A DNA stretch of 64,000 nt from Erythrobacter litoralis. GTDB taxonomy: Bacteria > Pseudomonadota > Alphaproteobacteria > Sphingomonadales > Sphingomonadaceae. Position 1 is the stretch's first letter. Each line of letters opens with the position of its first letter. The stretch spans positions 372,001-436,000 of the forward strand of contig NZ_SOSI01000001.1 in NCBI RefSeq assembly GCF_029760855.1, written 5' to 3'. A program made the position numbers and the translations under genes. Under the pieces are notes generated by a model. It was not told the origin of the DNA and searched no databases. It saw only the letters and a list, made by a program, of their open reading frames with translations. Positions 53,436 to 63,249 of the stretch are shown here, piece after piece.

Positions 53436-54206
53436 TCAATTAAAGAAGCGCTGCCGATAATAGAATGAAGCTGCGACAGGCACTCCGTTTGCATCGCGGG
53501 CCGGCTCGAAACGCGTCTGCTCTATAGCGAGGCGGCAGACCGTGGCATCGGTTTCGGGAAAAGGGCTCGGCTGATAGATCGAGCATGAAGTAGCCCGACC
53601 TTGGGCCGAGACCTGCAGCCTTACGATTACCGACTCCCCAATCCGCGCCTGACGTCCACCCGGCGGTATGGGAAACGCCCTGATGTCTCGAATGTCCTGT
53701 AACAATTGCGGTTTCGATACGGCGACACTGCCCTGCCCGCTGCCCGATCCGCCTGCGCCGGTTCCGAAACCCGAGCCACCTGCTCCCGTCCCTTCGCCGC
53801 TTGCGGTTGCTCCAGTCGTGGATGCCTCGCCGGTCGAAGAAGCGCGCGGTGCCGGACGGTCTTCCCGTAAAACCTGTTTGGGCTGAGGTGCCGTCACGGG
53901 TCGCGGCACAGCCTCGCGTCCCGGCTCGCCTTGCGCCCCTTCATCGGCCTGCGGTTCGGGATCGGGTGGAGGTGTTGCCTCGGTCACGGAATCCGACACA
54001 TCGAACACCGCCATAACCTCGCCCTCCACCGAAGCAACAGTCTCCGGCGCAAGAGCGCGAATGAAAGCGTAAAGGATGGCGAGATGCAGGAGAATGGTGG
54101 CGATTATCACCCAAACATTCGGGCGAACCCTGCCTTCGGAAAATTTGGACACGCTTCGGTTCACTCGAACAATACTCGCTCGAAACGTGCGTCGTTCCTG
54201 CTTCAC
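53436..54206 (-). CDS. TonB-like energy transducer
   Basis: This 256-residue protein has TonB organisation: a basic N-terminus, one membrane helix (NVWVIIATILLHLAILYAF), a Pro/Glu-rich then Gly/Ser-rich periplasmic linker (PPPDPEPQ; TGAGGSGFGTGAGG) and a C-terminal domain with ESVIVRLQVSAQGRATSC and RFEPARDANG. It should transmit proton-motive force to TonB-dependent receptors such as the one encoded next to it. The linker is unusually rich in Gly/Ser repeats. The start is GTG at 54206. No exbB or exbD lies in this window. Confidence 0.88.
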   Translation of the reverse strand: MKQERRTFRASIVRVNRSVSKFSEGRVRPNVWVIIATILLHLAILYAFIRALAPETVASVEGEVMAVFDVSDSVTEATPPPDPEPQADEGAQGEPGREAVPRPVTAPQPKQVLREDRPAPRASSTGEASTTGATASGEGTGAGGSGFGTGAGGSGSGQGSVAVSKPQLLQDIRDIRAFPIPPGGRQARIGESVIVRLQVSAQGRATSCSIYQPSPFPETDATVCRLAIEQTRFEPARDANGVPVAASFYYRQRFFN

Positions 54207-54218
54207 CCTTACGCTTCA

Positions 54219-54251
54219 CATAAAAAAACGGCGACCCGAAGGCCGCCGTTT
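54219..54251 (-). terminator. Intrinsic terminator after the TonB-dependent receptor gene
   Basis: AAACGGCG (54226-54233) pairs with CGCCGTTT (54244-54251). On the minus strand the stem is followed by a run of seven T, ending the receptor transcript before the tonB-like gene. Confidence 0.88.
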
Positions 54252-54273
54252 CGTTTACCTTTTTGAAGGCTGA

Positions 54274-56838
54274 TTAGAAGCCCAGAGTGAACGAGATGCT
54301 TCCCGCGCGCGGCGAACCGATCTGCGCGAAACCCTCACCAGTCACCCCGCCACCGAAGAAACCGATATAGTATTCATCGAACAGGTTGGTGATGTTGACT
54401 TGGATAGCAGCATCGCCACCCGTCGGTCCTTCGCCGAGAACGAAGCGGGCATCGAGATCGACCAGTGTGTAAGCCGGGGCTTCGGTCCGATTGATGTCGT
54501 CAACGAAACGCCGTCCGGTACGCTTTGCCTGAACTCCAAGTTCGATGGGGCCAAGGCTTGCCTGCGCACGACCACCGAAGGAGTAATTCGGTGTGCCGGA
54601 TTCGTTCTTACCTTCGGTCGGGAAGAAGAAGGGGTCACCGATAGTATCTAGGGTGCATCCGAATTCCGTGTTCTGGACATTCCCATCACGATCAAGCGAG
54701 CAATTCCCACCGAGAACGTCTGCCTTGATCTCCGATTCGTTCAAGGAGCCGAACAGGTAAAGCAGGGTGTTGTCGGTCGGGCGGAACGCGATGGATCCGT
54801 CGAGACCGTATTTGTCGACGCGGCCGAGGTTACGGAAAACCGTCGCGCCTTCGCCGCGGTTTGCATTCGGATCGAAGGCAGACGCCAACCGGTTCTCGTA
54901 GCGGGTGTACCATACTCCCAACTGCGCTTCGATGCGGCGCGTGATGTACCGAAGGCCGACATCGACGCTATCCGTCGTTTCCGGAACGGGGCGCGCGAAG
55001 TCGCTGTCCGGGAGGTAGAGCGAGTCATAAAGCGGATCGGTGCCCGGTACGGAGATGCCCTTTGCGTAGTTCACGAAGGTCGAGAAGGCATCACCGAACT
55101 CATACGTAAATCCGGCCTGCGGAAGGACTCTATCGTAATTATAAGTACGCGTCTGAGGCGGCGCATAGTCTGGATTCGCTGCTTCGTAGGCAGCAAGATC
55201 GGCACCAGGATTGGGACAATCGACGAAACCGTTTACGGACGTTGTGTAGCAGTTTTGGTTCAATTCGCGCTTGAAGAACGGAGCGCGCAGGCCGAGCTTC
55301 GCCGTGAAGCCTCCGAAACGACCGATATATTCGCCCGAGACCTGATGCAGTATGGCGAATGACAGACGGTCACGCTTGTTCACTTCCACGCCGTTCACAT
55401 CGAGAACGGGGTTGTCGATCGCAAATACATCGCTCGGCTCGCCGTTCTGAAGCATGAAAGTCGTCTCACCGGTCTGACGGTGGCGCGCACGATCCCAAGT
55501 ATAGGCCAAACGAACACGTTGATCCGGATTAATTTCGTAAATCAGGTTCGCAACCACGCCATAACGATTGGTCTGCGTCTGGCTTGGATCGTTGCCGGCA
55601 ACGCGGTCCAGGAGATCGCCGTCACCGTTTAGGTCGCGGCCAAAATAATAGCCGCCATTGAAGGCGCCGGTGTAACCGGTACCGCCGACGTTAAAAAATG
55701 CTTCGCGAAGATCATCGGGACCGCCACCGTTTGCCTTCACGTACTGGTAGCTAGGATCGAACGTGAAGATCAGGTTATCGGAAAGCGTAAAGCGCGAAGC
55801 ACCGCGAATGTTGCCCGTGTCGGACGGATTATAGCGACGATAGAAGGGCGCGCCACAACCGTTACGATCGTCGTATTGCTCGGCCACGCCGTTGACACCG
55901 CCCTGACCGAAAAGCTGCCCCTGCGGAACTGAGCAGGGAAACGGTGCCTCTGCAGGTTTCGCATAAACGGTGAAACGCTCTTCCTTGGTGAAGTCGCCAT
56001 CGTAGTAGGACAAGAGATCGCTCAGCGATTCCGAACCGGCGAAATTGTTGCGGTTCTGGTTGAAGTGACCAGCGACCGAAACGAAATCGCCGTTATTGCC
56101 GATGTCCTGCCAAATCCGGGCATTAACCTGCGTCTTGTCGATCTTGCCGTACGGATTGTAAGGAACCCCGTAGGTCGTATAGCTGAGCGATCCGAACGCC
56201 TTGGTGCCCATGCCGGTCAGATCGCCAGTGTCGACCATGCCGAATGCGCGCATGAAGACGGTGTCTTCTGCCCCTTCAGCGAGCACGTCACCGAACGTCA
56301 TCGTGCCGAAGATGCCGAAATCGTCGCCGGGTTCGCGGGTCCGAATGTTGATCGTACCACCCGTTGCAGATGCAGTCGGGCTGTCGATGTCCGTCGTACC
56401 AAGATTAACGTTCACCTGCTCGAGTACTTCGGAATCGACTTGCTGGTTCGTATAAAGGGCATAGTTGCCCGAATCATTCAGCGGCAAACCATCGAGCGTT
56501 TGCGAAACGCGGTCGGCACCGAAACCACGAATGGTGAAGCCGCCCCCCGAAGAACCCCAGGGATCGTTGTTCTGGAAGCTGACGCCGGGAACGAGGTTCA
56601 CGATATCATTGATCGTCTGGCCAGGGCGCTGACGCTGGATGATTTCAGCTTCGAGCGTTTGCTGCGCCTTAGGCGTATCAGGGATATTGATGCCACCGAC
56701 GTCGCTAGCACGGGCGCCCGTCACGACGATCACGTCTTCTTCGAATTCAACAGAGCCGGTCGACTGCGCGAATACCGGTGTAGCGGTGGCTGCGGTGATG
56801 CCGACGAGGCTGGTCGCCAGCAAAAACTTGCACTTCAT
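54274..56838 (-). CDS. TonB-dependent outer membrane receptor
   Basis: This 854-residue receptor has a signal peptide (KCKFLLATSLVGITAATATPVFAQ in parts), a TonB-box-like segment (EEDVIVVTGAR), a plug domain (QTINDIVNLVPGVSF, GFTIRGFGADRVSQTLDGLPLN, TASATGGTINIRTREPG) and a beta-barrel ending in GSISFTLGF, where the terminal Phe directs outer membrane insertion. The ligand is not recognisable. The barrel loops are long and contain several cysteines (EAPFPCSVPQ, NGCGAPF, NCSLDRDG, EFGCTLD) that may form disulfides. I chose the ATG at 56838. It is followed by a terminator and the tonB-like gene. Confidence 0.93.
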   Translation of the reverse strand: MKCKFLLATSLVGITAATATPVFAQSTGSVEFEEDVIVVTGARASDVGGINIPDTPKAQQTLEAEIIQRQRPGQTINDIVNLVPGVSFQNNDPWGSSGGGFTIRGFGADRVSQTLDGLPLNDSGNYALYTNQQVDSEVLEQVNVNLGTTDIDSPTASATGGTINIRTREPGDDFGIFGTMTFGDVLAEGAEDTVFMRAFGMVDTGDLTGMGTKAFGSLSYTTYGVPYNPYGKIDKTQVNARIWQDIGNNGDFVSVAGHFNQNRNNFAGSESLSDLLSYYDGDFTKEERFTVYAKPAEAPFPCSVPQGQLFGQGGVNGVAEQYDDRNGCGAPFYRRYNPSDTGNIRGASRFTLSDNLIFTFDPSYQYVKANGGGPDDLREAFFNVGGTGYTGAFNGGYYFGRDLNGDGDLLDRVAGNDPSQTQTNRYGVVANLIYEINPDQRVRLAYTWDRARHRQTGETTFMLQNGEPSDVFAIDNPVLDVNGVEVNKRDRLSFAILHQVSGEYIGRFGGFTAKLGLRAPFFKRELNQNCYTTSVNGFVDCPNPGADLAAYEAANPDYAPPQTRTYNYDRVLPQAGFTYEFGDAFSTFVNYAKGISVPGTDPLYDSLYLPDSDFARPVPETTDSVDVGLRYITRRIEAQLGVWYTRYENRLASAFDPNANRGEGATVFRNLGRVDKYGLDGSIAFRPTDNTLLYLFGSLNESEIKADVLGGNCSLDRDGNVQNTEFGCTLDTIGDPFFFPTEGKNESGTPNYSFGGRAQASLGPIELGVQAKRTGRRFVDDINRTEAPAYTLVDLDARFVLGEGPTGGDAAIQVNITNLFDEYYIGFFGGGVTGEGFAQIGSPRAGSISFTLGF

Positions 56839-57096
56839 GGACGAAGATCCCTTGTCAATTTCGTTCGGTTTGGCCTGCCGAGGCAAGCCGACCGGCCCCG
56901 TCGCCGGTTCGACGACGCCCAAAGCGGGGGTTTTGTTACACAGTCAAGACAGGCCCACCCATCAATTTTGCCGCATCGCAGCATAAGGTGAATTAGAGCC
57001 TGAAATCCGTCATTTACGCATGTGGCAGAATCATCACACCACTGCTTCAATTTGTTTATCGAGCTTTTGGTTTCAGCTTTCGCTGCACCGCAACAA
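56839..57096. other. Intergenic region upstream of the TonB-dependent receptor
   Basis: This 258-base region is AT-richer than its surroundings and should contain the receptor promoter, which on the minus strand may include TTGACT near 56946-56941. I see no reliable -10 box, regulator site or small gene. It also holds the 3' end of the 2OG oxygenase transcript. Confidence 0.35.
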
Positions 57097-58026
57097 TCAG
57101 GCGAGATTGATCTCTCGGAGTCGCTGCATCAGATAATCGTGACTCGAGATCGGCGGCAGCCTTTCGCTCTCCGGACGCTCCGCGCGGCAGTCGGGCAGTT
57201 GCTCGATCACGTAGTCCGGCCGGAAATGCAGGAAGAACGGCATGGAATAGCGTGCCCGGTACGCAGCCTCGCCCCGCGGATTGACGACGCGGTGCTGGGT
57301 CGAGCGGAGCTTGCCCGCCGTCAGCCGGTCGAGCATGTCGCCCACATTGATGACCAGCGCGCCTTCGGGCACATCGATCGCTTTCCACTCGCCCTGCGCG
57401 GTGAGCAGTTCGAGGCCCGCTTCCTCCGCGCCGAGCAGGAGCGTGATCGTGTTGATGTCGCCATGCGCGGCGGCGCGGATCGCACCCTCGGCTTCCGCGC
57501 CTTCGATGGGTGGATAGCGGAGCAGGCGCATGACGGAATTGCCGTCCGCAACCGTGGGCGCGAAGAAATCGCGAGCCAGACCGAGATGGATGGCGATGGC
57601 CTCCAGCACCCGGCCGCCCGCTTCGTCGAACGCATCGTACAGCGAAAGGAACGTTTCGCGGAATTCGGGCAATTCGGACGGCCATACATTGTCGGCCATG
57701 TATTGCGCCAACTCATGACCCTCGGGCAGTTCGCGTCCGACATGCCAGAACTCCTTGAGGTCGTGAACCTTCGCGTCCTTGGCCTTTTCCGTCCCGAACG
57801 GAGTATAGCCGCGCGCGCCGCCTCCGCCCGGAATGTGATAGGCGCGCTTGGTTTCGTCCGGCAGGGCGAAGAAGGCTTTCGAAAGCCCTTCCGCCCGGTC
57901 GATCAAGGTCTGAGAAATACCGTGATCGCGGACCACCGCGAACCCGTATTCCTCGAAGCTGCGACCCAGTTCGTCGGCCACATCTTCCAGCGGGCGGGCG
58001 AGGGAAACGGTGGCAATATCGGACAT
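57097..58026 (-). CDS. Isopenicillin N synthase-like 2OG-Fe(II) dioxygenase
   Basis: This is a 309-residue non-heme iron oxygenase of the isopenicillin N synthase/flavanone hydroxylase fold. The N-terminal DIOX_N part (FEEYGFAVVRDHGI, LPDETKRAYHIPGG) precedes the iron facial triad HGDINTITLL (His, Asp) and STQHRVVNP (His). The 2-oxoglutarate site is in RYSMPFFLHF. It is likely to oxidise a small molecule; the natural substrate is unknown, and members of this clade are often found with nucleoside transporters, as here (11 bases downstream of the CNT gene in the same operon). The ATG at 58026 is natural. Confidence 0.92.
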   Translation of the reverse strand: MSDIATVSLARPLEDVADELGRSFEEYGFAVVRDHGISQTLIDRAEGLSKAFFALPDETKRAYHIPGGGGARGYTPFGTEKAKDAKVHDLKEFWHVGRELPEGHELAQYMADNVWPSELPEFRETFLSLYDAFDEAGGRVLEAIAIHLGLARDFFAPTVADGNSVMRLLRYPPIEGAEAEGAIRAAAHGDINTITLLLGAEEAGLELLTAQGEWKAIDVPEGALVINVGDMLDRLTAGKLRSTQHRVVNPRGEAAYRARYSMPFFLHFRPDYVIEQLPDCRAERPESERLPPISSHDYLMQRLREINLA

Positions 58027-58036
58027 GGCTTGGATC

Positions 58037-59356
58037 TCAATAGGGCAGGAACAGGCCGGCGAGCGCGGCGCTCATGAGGTTCGCGAGCGATCCGGCGGCG
58101 AGCGCCCGGAGGCCGAGACGTGCAATAACGGGCCGCTGGTTCGGTGCCAAGCCGCCGGTCACCGCCATCTGGATCGCAATCGAGCTGAAATTGGCGAAGC
58201 CGCACAGCGCGAAGGTTACGATGGCGCGGCTGCGCTCGGTCAAGGCACCGGGATCGAGCGCGCCCAGTTCGATGAAGGCGACGAATTCGTTGAGCACGAT
58301 CTTCGTCCCGAACAAACCGCCCGCGATACCTGCCTGGTCCCATGGAATACCGAGCAGGTACATGACTGGCGCGAACACCGCGCCGAGCACCATCTGGAAG
58401 CTCAGTCCGGGATAGCCGACCAAACCGCCGACCCAGCCGAGAAGACCGTTGGCGAGCGCCACCAGCGCCACGAAAGCCAGCACCATCGCGCCGACTGCGA
58501 CGGCAAGCTTCACGCCCGTCTGCGCCCCTTGCGCCGCCGCCTCGATTATGTTCGCCGGTTTCTCGCCGTCTTCGAAGGTTTCTGCCACCTCCACTTCGTG
58601 CGCGCGGTGGCTCTCCGTTATCGCGGCGGGTCCTTCCGCGCTGATCCGGCCGCGCGGCAGGGCAAGTTCGCCTTCGGCCTGCGGCGACGGCTCACCGTCG
58701 TCGGGCATGATGATCTTGGCCATCAGTATCCCGCCCGGGGCCGACATGAAGGCGGCGGCAAGAAGGAAGGGTAGGTAGTCGTTGCCGAGCAGCCCCGCAT
58801 AGGCGGCAAGGATTGTACCCGCGACACCGGCCATCCCAACGCTCATGAGGGTGAACAGCCTGCTTGGCGCGAGCGCCGCGAGATAGGGGCGGACAACCAG
58901 CGGGCTTTCCGACTGGCCGACGAAGATGTTCGCCGCCGCGCCGAGCGATTCGACCTTGGAAATGCCGGTCACCCAACCGATTGCCCCGCCGACCCAGCGC
59001 ACCACGCGCTGCATGATGCCGACATGGTAGAGGATCGAGACAAGCGCAGCGAAGAAGATAATGACCGGCAGTGCGCCGAGCGCGAAGGTGTTGGCCAACG
59101 GGTTCGTCTCGTTCGGCCCGAACAGGAATTGCGTCCCCTGGTCGGCATAGGACAGAAGCGCGGCCACGCCGTTCGACATGCCTTGGATCGTTGCCCGGCC
59201 CCATCCGGTCGCCAGCACGAGGAATGCCATCAGCGCCTGAAGTGCGAAAGCCGCGCCGACTATGCGCAGTTTTATGCGCCGCTTGCCGGTCGAAAGCAGG
59301 AAGGCGATCAGCAGGATGGCCGCGATGCCCGCGATATTGATCAGGATATGCGGCAC
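58037..59356 (-). CDS. Concentrative nucleoside transporter (NupC/CNT family)
   Basis: This 439-residue CNT transporter imports nucleosides with sodium or protons. It has the signature region [51 protein letters not shown] (in parts), [27 protein letters not shown] and [16 protein letters not shown] hydrophilic stretch (about residues 220-275, rich in Glu) is longer than in E. coli NupC and resembles the form common in alphaproteobacteria. The start is GTG at 59356. The next gene, a 2OG oxygenase, follows after 10 bases, suggesting nucleoside or modified nucleoside oxidation. Confidence 0.93.
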   Translation of the reverse strand: MPHILINIAGIAAILLIAFLLSTGKRRIKLRIVGAAFALQALMAFLVLATGWGRATIQGMSNGVAALLSYADQGTQFLFGPNETNPLANTFALGALPVIIFFAALVSILYHVGIMQRVVRWVGGAIGWVTGISKVESLGAAANIFVGQSESPLVVRPYLAALAPSRLFTLMSVGMAGVAGTILAAYAGLLGNDYLPFLLAAAFMSAPGGILMAKIIMPDDGEPSPQAEGELALPRGRISAEGPAAITESHRAHEVEVAETFEDGEKPANIIEAAAQGAQTGVKLAVAVGAMVLAFVALVALANGLLGWVGGLVGYPGLSFQMVLGAVFAPVMYLLGIPWDQAGIAGGLFGTKIVLNEFVAFIELGALDPGALTERSRAIVTFALCGFANFSSIAIQMAVTGGLAPNQRPVIARLGLRALAAGSLANLMSAALAGLFLPY

Positions 59357-59505
59357 GAGGACCCCTCAAACCAAATTCGGCGTTCCCCGACAATCTGCGG
59401 AAGAATCGCCGCGCTGTCTTGCGCGTGCGCGGCACATAGTCAATTTCCGCAGGCCAATCGAAGCGTGGCCGTCAACAGCTTCGCGCCAGAAAGCGGATCA
59501 AGACC

Positions 59506-60189
59506 ATGCCCGAACCCCATAACGAAACGCGCATCCATGCGAATGCGATACCCCGCGGCCTGTTCGTGTTCCTCGTCCTGTATGGCGGGCTGACCGTTAT
59601 TGCCGGGGTGCTGGCCTTCAAGCAGGTGCAGCTCTGGCCGACCGATCTGGCGGTGGAATCCGGCATCTTCGCGTTTCTCGGGCTGGTCGTGATTTCCAGT
59701 ACCATCGCGCAGCTCTATGGCGAGAAGCTTGCACGCCGGCTCGTATGGTGGGGCTTCCTGCCGCTCGCGATATCGGCGGCGCTGATTTATCTCGTTCTGT
59801 CGCTGCCCCCCTCGCCCGACATGGTGGCGTATCGTGGTCCCGATCTCGAGGCGTTCAACACCGTTTTGGCGCAAACGCCGCGGATCATGGCAGCCGGGCC
59901 TGCCGCCTATATCGTTTCACTGCTGCTCAATGTGTGGATTTTCTCCCGCTTGCGCGGTTCGGGTGAGGTCAATACGCTCGGCCTGATGGCGCGCGGAGCG
60001 ATCGCCAGCGCGCTCAGCCAAGCGATCGACTCGGTGATTTTCGTGACACTCGCCTTCTATGGCGAGTTCGACATAACGAACCTGCTGATCGGCCAGGTGC
60101 TAGCCAAGGTAGCGCTCAGTATCGTCCTCGTGCCATTCCTCATCACGGGCGGCGTGGCCTTGGCGCGGAAACTGGATGGGACGACTTAG
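59506..60189 (+). CDS. YhhQ/VUT-family queuosine precursor transporter
   Basis: This is a 227-residue membrane protein of the YhhQ (vitamin uptake/queuosine precursor transporter) family. It has about six helices with LWPTDLAVESGIFAFLGL, ISSTIAQLYGEKLARRLVW, and the family C-terminal block AIASALSQAIDSVIFVTLAF and YGEFDITNLLIGQVLAK. Family members take up preQ0/preQ1 for tRNA queuosine. A related assignment is a generic VUT-type transporter. The ATG at 59506 is chosen. Its stop overlaps the convergent DUF421 stop by 4 bases. Confidence 0.9.
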   Translation: MPEPHNETRIHANAIPRGLFVFLVLYGGLTVIAGVLAFKQVQLWPTDLAVESGIFAFLGLVVISSTIAQLYGEKLARRLVWWGFLPLAISAALIYLVLSLPPSPDMVAYRGPDLEAFNTVLAQTPRIMAAGPAAYIVSLLLNVWIFSRLRGSGEVNTLGLMARGAIASALSQAIDSVIFVTLAFYGEFDITNLLIGQVLAKVALSIVLVPFLITGGVALARKLDGTT

Positions 60190-60701
60190 GTCTTTTCGAC
60201 CCCTTCGATCAATTCATCTTCCAGCACGTCGCCGTGCAGGACGGAGACGTCTCCCGTCGACTCCAGCACGACTGCCCGCACTTTCGACATCTCGAGCACA
60301 TTCGCCTCGCGCAATTTCGCAATGAGATCGCTTCGCGCCACGCGGGTTTCTTCAAGCGCAGCTTCGTTGATAACCCCGTTGCGCATCAGCATGATCGGCT
60401 TGTTCTGCATGAGTGATTCCGCCGTATCCGAACTGCGCCGGATCAGTGCCGCCGTCACCTGAACGCAGAACAGCGTTACGATGGCGACCGCGATTTGCGC
60501 GAACGTGCTCCAGTCGGTCGCCTGGCCTCCGCCTGCCAGAAGCGAGCCGAGCGCGATCGTCATGACGAAATCGAAAGTAGTCATCTTCGATAGCGATCGC
60601 AGCCCGACGATACGGATCATGATGACGATGAAGATCAGGCCGAACGCTGTCAGCAGTATGCCACGCGTGATGAGATCGGCGGTAGGATCAGTAAAAAACA
60701 T
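60186..60701 (-). CDS. DUF421 (YetF-type) membrane protein
   Basis: This is a 171-residue protein with three N-terminal helices (GILLTAFGLIFIVIMIRIVG, DFVMTIALGSLLAGG, IAVAIVTLFCVQVTAALI) and a short cytoplasmic domain containing the YetF-like block LMQNKPIMLMRNGVIN and ARSDLIAKLREANVLEMSKVRAVVLES (in parts). YetF-type proteins are of unknown function and have been tied to spore or membrane processes in Bacillus. The ATG at 60701 starts the protein. It is convergent with the YhhQ gene. Confidence 0.9.
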   Translation of the reverse strand: MFFTDPTADLITRGILLTAFGLIFIVIMIRIVGLRSLSKMTTFDFVMTIALGSLLAGGGQATDWSTFAQIAVAIVTLFCVQVTAALIRRSSDTAESLMQNKPIMLMRNGVINEAALEETRVARSDLIAKLREANVLEMSKVRAVVLESTGDVSVLHGDVLEDELIEGVEKT

Positions 60702-60769
60702 GCAAGAGCCCCGTTTCGTGTCAGAGCATCAACGCATGGCGCGGCGGGTTGCCTCCGAACAAACCGATA

Positions 60770-61759
60770 TCAGGCCGAACAGCTCGCTCCGCCCAGTACG
60801 CAGAAGCGCGCGCAGTGGGGATGGTTGAGAGCTATGTCCTCTGTCGCTTCGGCGAGCGTTTCGCCAAGATCGAAGCCCTCGGCATAAGGGAGGAGCGTGC
60901 AGGAAACGACGCGCGGGGAGGGCTCGCCCTTGCGATGGACGACCATGCGGCTGGTGGCGCACATGATGTCTTCCGGGCGCTTGCCAAGGATACCCCAGCA
61001 GGCGGTGGTGATTTCGGCGATGTCCTTGCTCTCGTCCATTTCCGGAAAGAGGACGAGGCGGGCGGGATCGTGCGCGTCGACACGTATGCTCTCGGCTTCG
61101 AACAGCGCGGCATAGGCCTCGCGGGCTTCGCCCTCGCCTTCGCCCGGCAGCAGGCGCCCCGCGACGGCGAGCGAGAAGCCGCATACCGACAGCCAACGGA
61201 GCCCGTCCATCGCCGCGTCCCAGCTCCTCGGTCCGCGCTCGGCCTCGTGGACGGTCTTGGTGTGATGGTCGAGGCTGACGCGCAGGGTCAGCCGGTCGCC
61301 CGCCTCCGCACGCAGAGCGAGCAAGGCGGCTTCGTGCCGGCGCATCGGCTTCATCGCATTGGTGAGGACGAGCACGTCGAACCCCCTGTCCAGCGCACCG
61401 GACAGGATCGCGAGAATATCAGGGTTCATGAACGGTTCGCCGCCGGTCAACCCGATCTCGCGCGTTCCCATCCCCCGCGCCTCGTTCATGAACCGCTCCG
61501 CATGGGCCTGCGAGAGGTAGAGCAGCGCATCGTTGGTCGGGCTGCTCTCGATATAGCAGCTGGCGCAGGCGAGATTGCACAGCGTGCCGGTATTGAGCCA
61601 CAGCGTTTCAAGCTTGGTCAGGGGAACGGAGGCGCGCGGTTCGCCCTTCGCCGTCACCTGCGGATCGCTGAACTTCTCTGCCGGGAGCGCCCCGGCCTCC
61701 ACCGCAAAGGGCGATGCACCGGCAGGCGCGTTGCGGGACTTGGTACGTGTTTCGCTCAT
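60770..61759 (-). CDS. Radical SAM protein with cysteine-rich C-terminus
   Basis: This 329-residue radical SAM enzyme has the cluster motif CNLACASC (C61, C65, C68), followed by IGLTGGEPFMNPDIL and VLVLTNAM (SAM-binding strands). The C-terminal third carries further cysteines (ITTACWG, IMCATS, VVSCTLL, HCARFC, GGASC), which could bind an auxiliary Fe-S cluster. It overlaps the upstream FAD reductase by 4 bases and is divergent with an ArsM methyltransferase gene nearby. It does not show the CxHC-type motif I associate with ArsS. The reaction is unknown. The ATG at 61759 is chosen. Confidence 0.9.
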   Translation of the reverse strand: MSETRTKSRNAPAGASPFAVEAGALPAEKFSDPQVTAKGEPRASVPLTKLETLWLNTGTLCNLACASCYIESSPTNDALLYLSQAHAERFMNEARGMGTREIGLTGGEPFMNPDILAILSGALDRGFDVLVLTNAMKPMRRHEAALLALRAEAGDRLTLRVSLDHHTKTVHEAERGPRSWDAAMDGLRWLSVCGFSLAVAGRLLPGEGEGEAREAYAALFEAESIRVDAHDPARLVLFPEMDESKDIAEITTACWGILGKRPEDIMCATSRMVVHRKGEPSPRVVSCTLLPYAEGFDLGETLAEATEDIALNHPHCARFCVLGGASCSA

Positions 61760-63171
61760 GCGAAGCGCCGTCGCATTTTTGCGATGAACTGCGCATAACG
61801 CTTCGGGATCGGGCCGAACACGGTCGGCTCCCATGCACTGAATGCCGCTGCCTTGGCGATTTCGCTGCGAGTAGGATAAGCGATGATCGCGCTTCCGAGC
61901 GCGAAGGTGGAGGACTTGCCGGTGATCGCCTGGCTGAAAGGCAGTAAAAGATCGCCGGCGCTGCGTCCGACGATGCTGGCACCCAGCACCTTCTTGCCTT
62001 TCAGAATGAGCTTGAGCCGGCCTCTGGTGGCGTCCTCGGTCATCGCGCGCTCGTTGTCGTCGAAGCCTTCGGTGACGACCGTGATCGCATCGCCGTGCCG
62101 CTCACGCGCCTGGCTTTCGGTCATTCCGACCTGAGCGATTTCGGGCGAGGTATAGGTGCACCACGGCAGCGCCGACCAATCGACCTTGGTGGGTATCCCG
62201 AGCGTAATCTCCAGCGCGACATTGGATCCTTCATAGCCCGAAAGATGGGTCAGGCGCGGTCCGTCGCGGCAGTCGCCGATAGCGTAAATGCCTTTCACCG
62301 ACGTGCGCCGCCGTTTGTCGACCGCGATGCCGTTGTCGCCCATCGCAACCCCGATCTCTTCGAGACCGAAGCCTCGGCAATTCGCAGTGCGCCCCGCCGC
62401 GATCAGGAGGTGCGAGCCTTCGATCCGTTCGCTGCCCGCAGTCAGCACCACCCCGCCGCCTGCCCGCTCGACCGCTCCGGCTTCGCCCTTCACGAAGCGC
62501 ACACCTTCGGCCTCGAGCGCTGCTTTCACCACGGCCGCATTTTCAGGATCGTCGCGCGAGAGGACCTCGCCCGGCTCCACCAACGTCACCTCGCTACCCA
62601 GTCGGCGAAACGCCTGCGCCATCTCCATGCCGATATTGCCGCCGCCCACGATCACGAGGTGGCGCGGCAGCTCTGGAATGTCGAAGATCGTCTCGTTGGT
62701 GAGATACGGCACGTTGGCGATGCCCGCTATCGGAGGCACCGCCGGCTTCGAACCTGTGGCAATCACGATGCGCGGCGCGCGCAGTTCTCGCCCGTCTACC
62801 GTCACGCTCTGCCGCCCCGTCACCTTCGCCCAGCCGCGCAACACTTCGCAGCCCATTCCTTCGAAGGTTTCTTTGGAATCATGCGGCTCGATGGCCGCGA
62901 TCACGCTGCGAATATGCGCCTTCACCCCTGCCCAATCGACCTGCGGCTTGCCCAGAGTCACGCCGAAGCGCTCCGCCGTCCGCGCTTTCGCCGCCCGCGC
63001 TGCTGCTGCCAGCAAAGCTTTCGACGGAACGCAGCCATCGTTCAGGCACTCGCCGCCCATCCTTCGCGCCTCGATCAGTGCCACGTCGAGTCCGAACAGC
63101 GCGCAGCCGCCCGCTGCCGTAAGCCCTGCGGCCCCGGCGCCGATCACGATAACGTCATGCGTGAATTTCAT
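61756..63171 (-). CDS. FAD-dependent pyridine nucleotide-disulfide oxidoreductase (MerA/Lpd-like)
   Basis: This 471-residue flavoprotein is of the dihydrolipoamide dehydrogenase/mercuric reductase type. It has FAD-binding VIGAGAAGLTAAGG, the redox-active pair in GGECLNDGCVPSKAL (C42 and C47), NAD-binding VIVGGGNIGMEMAQAF, the second FAD motif GIYAIGDCRDGPRLTH and a C-terminal dimer domain. It lacks the N-terminal heavy-metal domain and the C-terminal CC pair of MerA, so metal reduction is doubtful. The ATG at 63171 is chosen; a far longer reading has no similarity. It is co-translated with a radical SAM gene and divergent from arsM. Confidence 0.92.
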   Translation of the reverse strand: MKFTHDVIVIGAGAAGLTAAGGCALFGLDVALIEARRMGGECLNDGCVPSKALLAAAARAAKARTAERFGVTLGKPQVDWAGVKAHIRSVIAAIEPHDSKETFEGMGCEVLRGWAKVTGRQSVTVDGRELRAPRIVIATGSKPAVPPIAGIANVPYLTNETIFDIPELPRHLVIVGGGNIGMEMAQAFRRLGSEVTLVEPGEVLSRDDPENAAVVKAALEAEGVRFVKGEAGAVERAGGGVVLTAGSERIEGSHLLIAAGRTANCRGFGLEEIGVAMGDNGIAVDKRRRTSVKGIYAIGDCRDGPRLTHLSGYEGSNVALEITLGIPTKVDWSALPWCTYTSPEIAQVGMTESQARERHGDAITVVTEGFDDNERAMTEDATRGRLKLILKGKKVLGASIVGRSAGDLLLPFSQAITGKSSTFALGSAIIAYPTRSEIAKAAAFSAWEPTVFGPIPKRYAQFIAKMRRRFA

Positions 63172-63249
63172 CTCTTGCCCCGTAGCCGAGTTTGCGTTGT
63201 ATGCGAACCGAATGCGGCCATTCGCCGCGCAAACGGAACGGGCAAGGCC
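63172..63249. promoter_or_regulatory. Divergent promoter region between arsM and the FAD reductase
   Basis: Only 78 bases separate the two starts, so the promoters must overlap or lie back to back and are likely co-regulated. No ArsR-type palindrome is obvious. Confidence 0.4.

Noticed and set aside
61756..63171. Mercuric reductase
   Set aside because: The N-terminal metal-binding domain and the C-terminal cysteine pair of MerA are absent, so only the general disulfide-reductase class is supported.
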